Assembly: GCA_020634575.1 (NCBI GenBank)
Contig: JACKBM010000004.1
Location: 62,001 to 126,000, forward strand
Source of the DNA: Ardenticatenales bacterium
GTDB taxonomy: Bacteria; Chloroflexota; Anaerolineae; Promineifilales; Promineifilaceae
Length of the DNA stretch: 64,000 nt
Reading direction: 5' to 3'
A model generated the notes under the pieces. It searched no databases and had not been told where the DNA came from. It was given only the letters and a program-made list of their open reading frames with translations. Shown here piece by piece: positions 34,180-43,132 of the stretch. Within the stretch, counting starts at the first letter, position 1; the number at the start of each line of letters is the position of its first letter. A program made the translations under genes and the position numbers.

Positions 34180-36915
34180 ATGCGTGGAAGCCGCCGAACG
34201 CCCCGTTACTTGCTCCCCGGCCTGCTCCTGCTGGCCACTCTGGCCAGCTTCCGCCTGGCCCGCGCCCAGGCGCCTGAGGTCCAGCGGGTCAAGTACACCG
34301 CCGACGGTAGCTACCTGCTGGTTGAGTTCCTGGCCGACGACCTCGTCCATTTTGAGGCTGCCGCCGGTGACGGACCAGCAATCAGTGCGCCCATCGCCAC
34401 CAGCCCGATGGTCGCCGAAACTGAGTTCGCCGGCCCCAGCCAGTTCGCCGACGACGGCGCCGGCACGCTCACAACAACCGATCTGCGCGTCGCCGTCGAC
34501 CCGGACACGCTCTGCGCTACCGTCCATGACCTGACGCGCACGCCGGAATTGCTGCTGACAACTATTTGCCCGGAAGATCTGGCTGAGGCGAAGAAGCGCC
34601 TGACGCTGGATCCGGCCGGTACGCAAAACCTCTACGGCCTCGGCGAAAAGTTCCGCGAGCCAGGCCAGCCCGATGGCGATTGGGTCGGCGCTGACCGGGA
34701 GATCGGCCTCTTCGGCAACGTCATGGAGCCGTTCAGCGGCGGCGCCGTCGGCAACGCCCAGTTCCCCGTCCTATACGCCCTCGGCGCGGGCTTTGACAAT
34801 TACGCCCTCTTCGTCGATGTCGTCTACAAACAGGATTGGGCGTTCCAGGGCGACGAATGGACCATGACCAGCCGGGCTGACCCCCTGCGCTGGTACCTGC
34901 TCAGCGGCCCCAACCTGCCCGACCTCCGGGCCGACTACCTGGCGCTGACCGGCCGGCCCCCCGTCCCACCCCGCGCCCTTTTTGGCCTCTGGGTCTCCGA
35001 ATACGGCTACGATAATTGGGACGAACTCTATGACAAGCGCGCCTCGCTGGTTAATAACCAATTCCCACAGGATGGTTTTGTCCTCGACCTGCAATGGTTT
35101 GGCGGCATCCAGCCCCCCAGCCAGATGGGTTCCCTCACCTGGGATGAGACCAACTTTCCCGATCCGGCCGCTGTCATCGCCCAGCTCCAGGCCGAAGAAG
35201 GGCTGGGCCTCATCCTGATCGAGGAATCCTACGTGGACGATGCTCTCAGCATCTTTGGCCTGCTGGCCAGCCAGCGCTACCTGGTCAAAGGCTGCGCCGA
35301 CTGCGGCCCGGCCGAATTGCGCGGCTGGTGGGGCAATGGCGGCATGGTTGACTGGACCAACAGCGCCGGCGCCGCCTTCTGGCACGACACGCTGCGCCAG
35401 CCGCTGATCGATATGGGCGTCACCGGCCACTGGACTGACCTGGGCGAGCCGGAAATGGTCGCCCCCAACAGCTGGTACGCCGGCCTGCCCGGCCTCGAGC
35501 TGCATGATCAGCTGGCCAATCACAACATCTATAACCTGCTCTGGGCCGCCAGCATCGCCGACGGCTACAGCCGCAACGCCGTCGAGGGACGCCCCGCCAT
35601 TCTCTCCCGCTCCGGCACCAGCGGCATCCAGCGCTATGGCGCCGCCATGTGGTCCGCCGACATCGGCAGCAACTTCGCCAGCCTGGCCACCCACATGAAC
35701 GCCCAGATGCATGTCGCCCTTTCCGGCATCGACTACTTCGGCTCCGACATCGGCGGCTTCCACCGGGGCGATATCAGCGGCGCTGAGCTAGATGAACTGT
35801 ATACCGTCTGGTTTGCCAACAGCGCTCTGCTCGACGTACCGGTTCGCCCCCACACCGAAAACCTGTGCAACTGCAAGGAAACCGCCCCCGATCGGGTCGG
35901 CGACCTGGAGAGCAACCGGGCCAACATCCGGTTGCGCTACGCGCTCGGCCCCTATCTCTACTCGCTGGCCCACGACGCTTTTCTAAACGGGAGCGCCGTT
36001 GTGCCGCCGCTCGTCTACTATTTCCAGGACGACCCGGCCGCCCGCGAACTGGGCAGTCACAAGATGCTGGGGCCTTACTTGCTCGTGCGGACGGTGACGG
36101 AGCCGGGGCTGGCGAGCGTGCCGGTTTATTTACCGGCCGGTACCTGGGTCAACTACCACAGCGGCGCCTGGGTTGAGAGCGCCGGCGGCTGGCTCGATGG
36201 CGTTTCAACCCATCCAGAAGGTCCGTTTCAGCTACCGCTCTTCCTGCGCGCCGGGGCCATCGTGCCGCAAATGTACGTCGACGAGCAAACGATGAATCTG
36301 GCCGGCCGGCGCCACGACGGTTCCGTCCGCGACGAACTGATCGTCCGTATTGTGCCTGCGCCAGAGCCCAGCCAATTTATCCTGCGCGAAGACGACGGCC
36401 GCACCATCGCCTACCAGGCCGGCGCCGTTCGCCAGACCGCGATCAGCCAGCTCTGGACTGAGGGATTGATCGAAATCAATATCGGGGCGGCGACGGGCGA
36501 CTTCGCCGGCGCAGCAGCCAGTCGGGACAACATCATCCAGGTGGATATTGGCGCATTGGAACCAGCGACGATTACGCTCAATGGCCAACAACTTCCCTAT
36601 CTGGACGATGAAGCCGCCTGGGCTGCTGCTGAGGCCGGCTGGTACCTGACGGCAACCCAGCTCCAGCTCAAAACTGGCGCGATGCCGGTGACCACGGCCA
36701 AAACCATTGCCATCGAACTGCTAGAGGGCGATGCGGACGTGACCACGTCGATCGCCACCGTGCCCGCCGCCGCCGAGCCGGCCCCAACGCCTGCGCCAGC
36801 CGCAGTTGACGAAGCGGCAATACCGGCCGGTCGCTATCTCCTTTACACCCTTTTAGCCCTGCTTATTCTCATCGGCGTGGCCCTCTACGCCCGCCGGCGG
36901 ATGGTAGAAACATGA
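34180..36915 (+). CDS. GH31 alpha-glucosidase-like surface enzyme
   Basis: A 911-residue exported enzyme. A signal peptide ends near residue 30; the N-terminal beta domain is followed by the GH31 barrel with LDLQWFGG, nucleophile Asp420 in HWTDLGEPE and acid/base Asp494 in MWSADIGS. After distal beta domains an Ala/Pro/Thr linker (about 860-875) leads to a C-terminal membrane helix and a basic RRRMVET tail, so the enzyme is anchored on the outer face. GH31 members release glucose from alpha-glucans or transfer glucosyl units. Its stop overlaps the start of the next gene. Confidence 0.92.
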   Translation: MRGSRRTPRYLLPGLLLLATLASFRLARAQAPEVQRVKYTADGSYLLVEFLADDLVHFEAAAGDGPAISAPIATSPMVAETEFAGPSQFADDGAGTLTTTDLRVAVDPDTLCATVHDLTRTPELLLTTICPEDLAEAKKRLTLDPAGTQNLYGLGEKFREPGQPDGDWVGADREIGLFGNVMEPFSGGAVGNAQFPVLYALGAGFDNYALFVDVVYKQDWAFQGDEWTMTSRADPLRWYLLSGPNLPDLRADYLALTGRPPVPPRALFGLWVSEYGYDNWDELYDKRASLVNNQFPQDGFVLDLQWFGGIQPPSQMGSLTWDETNFPDPAAVIAQLQAEEGLGLILIEESYVDDALSIFGLLASQRYLVKGCADCGPAELRGWWGNGGMVDWTNSAGAAFWHDTLRQPLIDMGVTGHWTDLGEPEMVAPNSWYAGLPGLELHDQLANHNIYNLLWAASIADGYSRNAVEGRPAILSRSGTSGIQRYGAAMWSADIGSNFASLATHMNAQMHVALSGIDYFGSDIGGFHRGDISGAELDELYTVWFANSALLDVPVRPHTENLCNCKETAPDRVGDLESNRANIRLRYALGPYLYSLAHDAFLNGSAVVPPLVYYFQDDPAARELGSHKMLGPYLLVRTVTEPGLASVPVYLPAGTWVNYHSGAWVESAGGWLDGVSTHPEGPFQLPLFLRAGAIVPQMYVDEQTMNLAGRRHDGSVRDELIVRIVPAPEPSQFILREDDGRTIAYQAGAVRQTAISQLWTEGLIEINIGAATGDFAGAAASRDNIIQVDIGALEPATITLNGQQLPYLDDEAAWAAAEAGWYLTATQLQLKTGAMPVTTAKTIAIELLEGDADVTTSIATVPAAAEPAPTPAPAAVDEAAIPAGRYLLYTLLALLILIGVALYARRRMVET

Positions 36916-39900
36916 TGCGCCCACGGCGTTTCCTGACAAGCCTCATTGCCCTGGCCGCGCTTACCGCTGCCCTCCTGGGGATGGTCGGCCCGGCTGAGGC
37001 AAAATCCGAAGCAATTACTGAATCCTTGTTCAGGGATATTAGCCGCCAGGCCGGCATCGTCGGCACGCGGCAGGGGAATGACCGGGCCATCGGCCAGGCC
37101 TGGGGCGACTATGACCGCGACGGTTGGGTCGATTTCTACGTCACCGATACCCGCGGCCCCAACACCCTCTTCCGCAATAACGGCGACGGCACTTTCAGCG
37201 TGCCGCTCGAGGCCGCGGCCGTCGCCCTGCCCGACGCCTACTCCGGCGGCGCCTCCTTCGCCGACTACGACAACGACGGCTGGCTTGACCTCTATGTCGT
37301 CAATTGGGGCGCCAATGTCCTCTTTCACAACGAGGCGGGTCAGGGGTTCCGGCCGGTCACTGACCTGGCCGGCGTCGGCGACGAGGCCAACGGTCAAACG
37401 GCCTCCTGGGGCGACTTCGATAACGACGGCTGGCTCGACCTTTACGTCGCTAACTGGTCCTGTTATCCGCGCTGCGGCCGCCCCAGCAGCGGTGACAACG
37501 ACCGCCTCTACCACAACAACGGCGACGGCACCTTCAACGACGTCACCCATTACCTCGGCGGCTACACCAACGGCGCCGGCTTCGTCGCCAGCTTCACCGA
37601 CTTCGACAACGACGGCGACCAGGACATTTACCTCGTCAACGACGAATTCCTCTTCCCCGTCGGCAACATGCTCTGGCGCAACGACGGCCCCGGCTGCGAC
37701 GGCCATTGCTTCACCGAGATCGGCGCTGACGCCGGCGCGGACACCCGCGTCATGGGCATGGGGCTGGCCACCGCCGACTACGACAACGACGGCGACTTCG
37801 ATTTTTACTTCTCCAACGCCGGTCCCATGACCCTGCTGCAAAACCAGGGCGATGGCACCTTCCGCGACATGGCGGCCCTGGCCGGCGTCGAGCAAGCCAG
37901 CGCCATCGCCTGGGCCACAACCGCGCTGGATTACGACAATGACGGCTGGCAGGATCTCTACCTGGCCGTCATGACCAGCGTTGATCATCGCCAGATCCCG
38001 GCCAACCCACTCTTCCACAACAACGGCGACGGCACCTTCAGCCGCGTCGAAAACGGCAGCGGCGCCGCTGATGTCGGCCCTACCATGGGCGTGGCCACCG
38101 CCGATTTTGACCGGGATGGCTGGGTCGATCTGCTGCTGGGCAACAAGGACGAGGGCTACAAGCTGCTGCGCAATCAGGGCGGTGACATGAGCAGCGCCCA
38201 CTGGTTCTCGCTCGAACTCGTCGGCGGCGGGCCGGTCAACCGGGATGCTGTCGGGGCGCGCGTCATTTTGGAGACGGCGGACGGGCTGCGCCAATTGGGC
38301 GAAGTCCGCAACGGCGGCAGCCTCGGCGCCGGCCATGAGCTGGCCCTCCATTTTGGCCTGGGCGCGAACAGCACCATCGAACAGCTACTCATTCGCTGGC
38401 CCGACGGGCGCGAGCAAAGCTTCAGCGACATCGCTGTTGACCGGCGTGTGCAACTGGTTTACCCGCTGGATGAAGTGGCTGAAGCAAATCAGCACGCAGC
38501 GCTTTATCCGGCTACGGCGCCATCGAACCGCCCGCTGTCGCCGCAATTGGCCGAATTAGGGCTGACCGTGCTGGCGCTAGTTGGCGTGGCGCTGGGGGTC
38601 TGGCTGATCCGGCCGGTCACCTTCTCCTGGTCCTGGCTACGCGGCGCCGCTCTGGCACTGGGTCTCGTTCTCTCTCTGCTGGCTGTCACCGCCGCCACCC
38701 GTGGGCCAGTGACCAGCTGGCAAGCGCCCGAACAGCGGCTGGCCCGCCTGCTGGACGCCGCCGGAGCCGCCCCGCCAACCGTCCTGCCCGCCGCCAGCGC
38801 CGCCCAGATTCAGCTTGGCGAAGCGCTTTTCTGGGACCCGATTCTCAGCGGCAACGAGGACACCAGCTGCGCCACCTGCCACCACCCAACTCTGGGCACC
38901 GGTGACAATCTGTCGCTTTCCATCGGCACCAACGGCCGCGGCCTCGGGCCGGACCGCACACCGGCCCGCCAGCTCATCCCACGCAACGCCACCCCCATCT
39001 ACAACCTCGGCTTCGCCGGCATGGACGTGCTGTTCTGGGATGGCCGGGTCGCCGGCACCGCCGCGGACGGCTTCGACAGCCCCGCCAATGACGACCTACC
39101 CTTCAATCTGACCGACGCCATCGCCGTCCAGGCGATGTTCCCCGTCACCTCCCGCGACGAGATGCGCGGCAACCCGGGCGACCAGGATATCCACGGCGTC
39201 CGCAGCGAGATGGCCGGTCTCAAAGATTATCAATGGCCGCTTATCTGGGATGGCTTGCTGGCCCGGCTTTTGGCCATCCCCGCCTATCAGCAGCTCTTCG
39301 CCTCGGCCTATCCGGACGTGCCGGCGGCCGAGCTCAATTTTGGCCATGCCGCCAACGCTTTGGCCGCTTACCAGATGGCCACGTTCACCTTCACCGATGC
39401 GCCCTGGGACCGTTACCTGCAAGGCGACCAGGCGGCCCTTAGCCCGGACGCCCTGCAAGGCGCCATCCTCTTTTATGGCGAGGCCGGCTGCGCAACGTGC
39501 CATGCCGGGCCGTTGCTGACTGATCTGCAATTTTACAACCTGGGCGTGCCCCAGGTCGGTCCGGGCAAGGGGTTCGAGGAGCCGCTCGATTACGGCCGCG
39601 CCCGTGAGACCGGCGACGCGCGCGACCTCTTTGCCTTCCGCACGCCGCCGCTGCGCAACGTCGCCATCACCGGCCCCTGGATGCACAACGGCGCCTTTCT
39701 GACCCTGGAGGCAACGATCCGCCACCACCTGAACCCGGCGACCAGCGCCGCCGCTTATGATCCGAGCCAGCTCAGCCCGCTGGTGCAGGCCGAGAGTAGC
39801 AGTGACCCGGCCGTGCTTTTGGCAGCGCTCCAGGTCGACTCGTTTCAGGCGCGTAACCAGGCGCTGAGCGACAGCGAAATGCAACAACTCCTGGCCTTCC

Positions 39901-39986
39901 TGGCTTCATTGACCTCACCCTCAGCCGGAAATCCTAACCTCATTCCGGCCAGCGTGCCCAGCGGCCTGACCGTGGGCGGCGACTAA
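36912..39986 (+). CDS. FG-GAP/UnbV repeat protein fused to a di-heme MauG-type peroxidase
   Basis: A 1024-residue exported protein. Signal peptide to about residue 30. Residues 40-430 hold about seven FG-GAP/VCBS repeats with calcium loops such as DYDNDGWLDLY. Residues 430-515 are an ASPIC/UnbV domain (VNRDAVGARVILETADG). Two membrane helices follow (about 549-568 and 577-595). Residues 605-1000 form a cytochrome c peroxidase/MauG domain with two heme sites, CATCH at 653-657 and 860-864, and the PLRNVAITGPWMHNGAF segment. I know of no standard protein with this order. It overlaps the GH31 stop by four bases. Confidence 0.9.
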   Translation: MMRPRRFLTSLIALAALTAALLGMVGPAEAKSEAITESLFRDISRQAGIVGTRQGNDRAIGQAWGDYDRDGWVDFYVTDTRGPNTLFRNNGDGTFSVPLEAAAVALPDAYSGGASFADYDNDGWLDLYVVNWGANVLFHNEAGQGFRPVTDLAGVGDEANGQTASWGDFDNDGWLDLYVANWSCYPRCGRPSSGDNDRLYHNNGDGTFNDVTHYLGGYTNGAGFVASFTDFDNDGDQDIYLVNDEFLFPVGNMLWRNDGPGCDGHCFTEIGADAGADTRVMGMGLATADYDNDGDFDFYFSNAGPMTLLQNQGDGTFRDMAALAGVEQASAIAWATTALDYDNDGWQDLYLAVMTSVDHRQIPANPLFHNNGDGTFSRVENGSGAADVGPTMGVATADFDRDGWVDLLLGNKDEGYKLLRNQGGDMSSAHWFSLELVGGGPVNRDAVGARVILETADGLRQLGEVRNGGSLGAGHELALHFGLGANSTIEQLLIRWPDGREQSFSDIAVDRRVQLVYPLDEVAEANQHAALYPATAPSNRPLSPQLAELGLTVLALVGVALGVWLIRPVTFSWSWLRGAALALGLVLSLLAVTAATRGPVTSWQAPEQRLARLLDAAGAAPPTVLPAASAAQIQLGEALFWDPILSGNEDTSCATCHHPTLGTGDNLSLSIGTNGRGLGPDRTPARQLIPRNATPIYNLGFAGMDVLFWDGRVAGTAADGFDSPANDDLPFNLTDAIAVQAMFPVTSRDEMRGNPGDQDIHGVRSEMAGLKDYQWPLIWDGLLARLLAIPAYQQLFASAYPDVPAAELNFGHAANALAAYQMATFTFTDAPWDRYLQGDQAALSPDALQGAILFYGEAGCATCHAGPLLTDLQFYNLGVPQVGPGKGFEEPLDYGRARETGDARDLFAFRTPPLRNVAITGPWMHNGAFLTLEATIRHHLNPATSAAAYDPSQLSPLVQAESSSDPAVLLAALQVDSFQARNQALSDSEMQQLLAFLASLTSPSAGNPNLIPASVPSGLTVGGD

Positions 39987-40002
39987 CCGTATCTGAACCA
40001 TT

Positions 40003-41811
40003 ATGAGCGAACGTCCTGATTTTCTCTTCGGCAAAATGAATCATTTTCACGAGCGGCTGGCCCGCCAGCAGGCTGAATGGCCGGGTCTGCGCCACGAAAT
40101 GCGCTGCACCCCGACCAATCCGGAACCCGGCCAGCCCATCACCCTGACGGTGCTGAGCGCCGGCCAGCAGGCGTACCAGGAGTTGCGCTGCTGGTACACG
40201 CTGGATGGCAGCCGGCCCACGCTGGCCTCGCCCTCGCTGCCGCTGCGCCAGAGCGGGGCGGAATGGAGCTTGCTGGAATGGGATTATCGGGCCGTCTGGG
40301 AAGTGGAATTGCCGGGGCAACCGGCCGGTACCCTCCTGCGCTACCGCCTCGGCGGCCACGACCTGGGCAGCGACCGCTGGCGCTTCGCCGACAACGAAAG
40401 CGAGACCATCGCCGATGCGACCCCGTTCGCCCTGCTGATTGGCGCGGCCGACCGGCCCGCCTGGGCGCATGAAGCGATCGTCTACCAGATTTTCCTCGAC
40501 CGTTTCTACCCGGGCGACGGCCTGGAATGGCGTCATCCCGGCACCATCTCCGGCATCTATGGCGGCACCCTGCGCGGCGCCATCCAGAAGCTGGATTACA
40601 TCCGCGACCTGGGCTGCAACGCCATCTGGCTCTCGCCCGTCTTCGCCAGCCCCTCCCACCACCGCTACGACGCCTACGACTATTACACCATTGACCCTGT
40701 CCTCGGCAGCAACGAGGATTTTCTGGAGCTAATCGAGCAGGCTCACGCTCGCGGCATTCGCATCATCATGGATTTTGTGGCCAACCATTGGTCGCACCTG
40801 CACGGGACAATGCAGGAAGCCCAAAAAGATCGGCAAAGCCCTTATTACGACTGGTATTACTGGATCGATTGGCCGCATGACTATCACACCTTTTTCGGCG
40901 TCATGACCATGCCCAAACTCAATCTGGAGCATGAGCCGGCCCGACAATATCTCTACGAGTGCGCCCAGCATTGGCTGCGCCAGGGGGTCGATGGCTTCCG
41001 GCTCGACCATGCCCATGGCCCGTCGATAGATTTTTGGGCCGGCTTCCGCCAGGCCTGCCGGGCCGTCAAACCAGATTGCTGGTTGTTCGCCGAAGTTACC
41101 GAAGGGGCCGAGAAGAATCGCGGTTACAGCAACGCGATGGACGGCTTATGCGATTTCCTCCTGACGGGTGCCCTGCGGCAAACCTTTGCCCAAGAGGCCT
41201 GGTCGTTGGGCCAATTTGAAAACTTCCTGCGCAACAACAACGGCTATATGACGCCACATATGATGATGCCCGCCTTCCTGGACAACCACGACATGAACCG
41301 CTTCCTCTACGCCGCCGGCGACGACAAAGCCAAACTGCGCCTGGCGGCGCTGGTGCTGCTCACCCTGCCCGGGCCGCCCATCCTCTACAACGGCACCGAA
41401 TCCGGCGAAAACCAGGAACGCTCCATCCACAACAACGATTTTGGCATCTACGAGGAAGCGCGCCTGCCCATGCGCTGGGACGAGCGCTTTGACAGCGACC
41501 TGTGGGGCTATTTCCAGCGGCTGCTGGCAATTCGGCGGGCACATCCAGTCATCTGGCACGGGGAGCGGGAAGCGGTCTGGTTGGATGAGGCCGCGGGCGG
41601 CTGGGGTTATGTATGGCGGGCACCGGCCGGTCCCGCCCAGCTCCTCGTCCTCGTCAACCGCTCCCGCCACGAGCAGACGATCAGTCTGGCGAACCCCGGC
41701 TTCGGCGAGGCGGTGCGGGATTTGTTGGGGGACCGGCCGGTCATCTGCGCCGAGGGCCGGCTCCTGCTCACCCTACCATCCCAGACCGGCGCCATCCTGG
41801 CAGCAGGGTGA
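40003..41811 (+). CDS. Cytoplasmic GH13 maltodextrin-degrading enzyme
   Basis: A 602-residue enzyme without a signal peptide. An N-terminal beta domain (residues 30-145, with YTLDGSRP) precedes the barrel, as in neopullulanase/cyclomaltodextrinase-type enzymes. Catalytic residues are Asp335 in GFRLDHAHG, Glu364 in LFAEVTEG and Asp430 in FLDNHDMNR. It would degrade imported maltodextrins to glucose and maltose. It is the last gene of the maltodextrin run, 16 bases after the FG-GAP/MauG fusion. Confidence 0.92.
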   Translation: MSERPDFLFGKMNHFHERLARQQAEWPGLRHEMRCTPTNPEPGQPITLTVLSAGQQAYQELRCWYTLDGSRPTLASPSLPLRQSGAEWSLLEWDYRAVWEVELPGQPAGTLLRYRLGGHDLGSDRWRFADNESETIADATPFALLIGAADRPAWAHEAIVYQIFLDRFYPGDGLEWRHPGTISGIYGGTLRGAIQKLDYIRDLGCNAIWLSPVFASPSHHRYDAYDYYTIDPVLGSNEDFLELIEQAHARGIRIIMDFVANHWSHLHGTMQEAQKDRQSPYYDWYYWIDWPHDYHTFFGVMTMPKLNLEHEPARQYLYECAQHWLRQGVDGFRLDHAHGPSIDFWAGFRQACRAVKPDCWLFAEVTEGAEKNRGYSNAMDGLCDFLLTGALRQTFAQEAWSLGQFENFLRNNNGYMTPHMMMPAFLDNHDMNRFLYAAGDDKAKLRLAALVLLTLPGPPILYNGTESGENQERSIHNNDFGIYEEARLPMRWDERFDSDLWGYFQRLLAIRRAHPVIWHGEREAVWLDEAAGGWGYVWRAPAGPAQLLVLVNRSRHEQTISLANPGFGEAVRDLLGDRPVICAEGRLLLTLPSQTGAILAAG

Positions 41812-42254
41812 GGGGTAGGGGACCCGGCGCTCGGTTCGGGGTCCTCAGACCTCACCCTCTCGACATTAGCTGAATGTCCACGCGGCACGTCCAAGCCCAG
41901 CGTCCAGCGGCTCACCCTTTTCGATTTGGGCAGCTCCAGGCCCCTGCAGCAAAGCAACCAGCATCCTCCGGCCATTCGCCGCCAGCTTCTCACGTATCAG
42001 ATTTTGCGATCCAGCTGCTCGTCAGCTAGAGCCGCAGCCTCCAGCTTTTCTGCCCCCCATCACCTTTGGCGAACCCTCCATCGATCAGCTTCTAGAGTCA
42101 TCATAATGGCGAACTGCCGAAAGCGTCAACAGCGTGAGGGGTAAGGGGTAACCCGTCGGGTCCCCTGAACCCGACGGGTTCCCCCTACCCCTCACCATAC
42201 CCACACGTCCCCATTTTCGGCACGAGGATCTCGCTGGCGTATAATGGGCAGCCT
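41812..42254. other. Gene-free gap holding a long hairpin
   Basis: About 440 bases without a supportable gene. A GTGAGG...CCTCAC inverted pair follows the GH13 stop directly, and the ACCCGTCGGGT-family hairpin lies at 42134-42195. The middle part shows nothing I can interpret. Confidence 0.6.
42134..42195. repeat. Long hairpin of the ACCCGTCGGGT family
   Basis: GTGAGGGGTAAGGGGTAACCC with CGTCGGGT pairs almost fully with the complementary right half ending CCCCTACCCCTCAC. It closely resembles the hairpins at 11044 and 44910. Confidence 0.85.
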
Positions 42255-43085
42255 ATGCCCGCTGACCGCACCTTCGTCCCCGACGCCGCCCCGTTTCTGA
42301 AATGGGCCGGCGGCAAGAAATCGCTGCTGAAACAGTACGCCGACTATCTGCCCAAAACGGACGAGATCAACCATTATTACGAGCCATTTATCGGCAGCGC
42401 CGCGCTCTTTTTTCACCTGCAACCAGCCCGTGCCACCCTGAGCGACATCAACGGTCAGCTGGTCGATGTTTATCGCTCGGTGCAGCAGCGGGTCAGCAAA
42501 GTGATCGCCGCCCTGCGGCCCCATCGGAACGAAGAAGAACATTACTACGCCGTAAGAGCGCTTAATCCAGCCGATCTTGCCCCGGCTGAACAGGCGGCCC
42601 GCCTCATCTACCTCAACAAAACCTGTTACAACGGCCTCTACCGGGAAAACAGCCAGGGGCAGTTCAATGTCCCCTTCGGCCGCTACAAAAACCCCAAAAT
42701 CTGCGACGAAGAACGGCTCAAATCAGCTTCCCGGGCGCTCAAAGGGGTAAGGCTACGCACCGCCGACTTCGCCAAAGCGGTCGCCGAAGCGGGACCGGGC
42801 GATTTCGTCTATTTCGATCCGCCCTACGCCCCCCTCAGCGCCACCAGCAGCTTCACCAGCTACAGCCGCCACGGCTTCAACGCCGACGACCAGCGCCGCC
42901 TGGCAGCCACTTTCCGTAACCTGAGCGAGCGCGATTGCAAGATCATGCTCAGCAACTCCAGCGCCCCTCTCATCTACGAGCTCTACGACGGCTTCCACAT
43001 CGAGGAAATCCAGGCGCGCCGGGCCATCAACAGCAAGGCGGATGGCCGCGGCCCGGTCAAAGAATTACTCATCCTGAATTACTAG
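42255..43085 (+). CDS. Orphan D12-class DNA adenine methyltransferase (Dam type)
   Basis: A 276-residue N6-adenine methyltransferase. Motif I is FLKWAGGKKSLLKQ at about residues 15-28, the FIGSAALFF segment follows, and the catalytic DPPY is in VYFDPPYAPLS near residue 185. The order (AdoMet motif before DPPY) is the alpha class that includes Dam and DpnII-type enzymes. No restriction endonuclease gene is adjacent, so it is an orphan methylase. The recognition site cannot be read from sequence; GATC is the common one for this class. Confidence 0.9.
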   Translation: MPADRTFVPDAAPFLKWAGGKKSLLKQYADYLPKTDEINHYYEPFIGSAALFFHLQPARATLSDINGQLVDVYRSVQQRVSKVIAALRPHRNEEEHYYAVRALNPADLAPAEQAARLIYLNKTCYNGLYRENSQGQFNVPFGRYKNPKICDEERLKSASRALKGVRLRTADFAKAVAEAGPGDFVYFDPPYAPLSATSSFTSYSRHGFNADDQRRLAATFRNLSERDCKIMLSNSSAPLIYELYDGFHIEEIQARRAINSKADGRGPVKELLILNY

Positions 43086-43132
43086 GACCACTCCTGCATC
43101 CCACCCCCGCTTTTGGTAAACTTGGGACCGCC

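Noticed and set aside
36885..38351. A 488-codon antisense frame across the FG-GAP repeats
   Set aside because: It is a shadow of the GC-rich repeats (Asp-Gly-rich loops read backward as Val/Ala-rich protein) with no start or family support.
41926..42144. A 72-codon frame in the gap after the cytoplasmic GH13
   Set aside because: No ribosome site, no similarity, and it runs into the hairpin repeat region.
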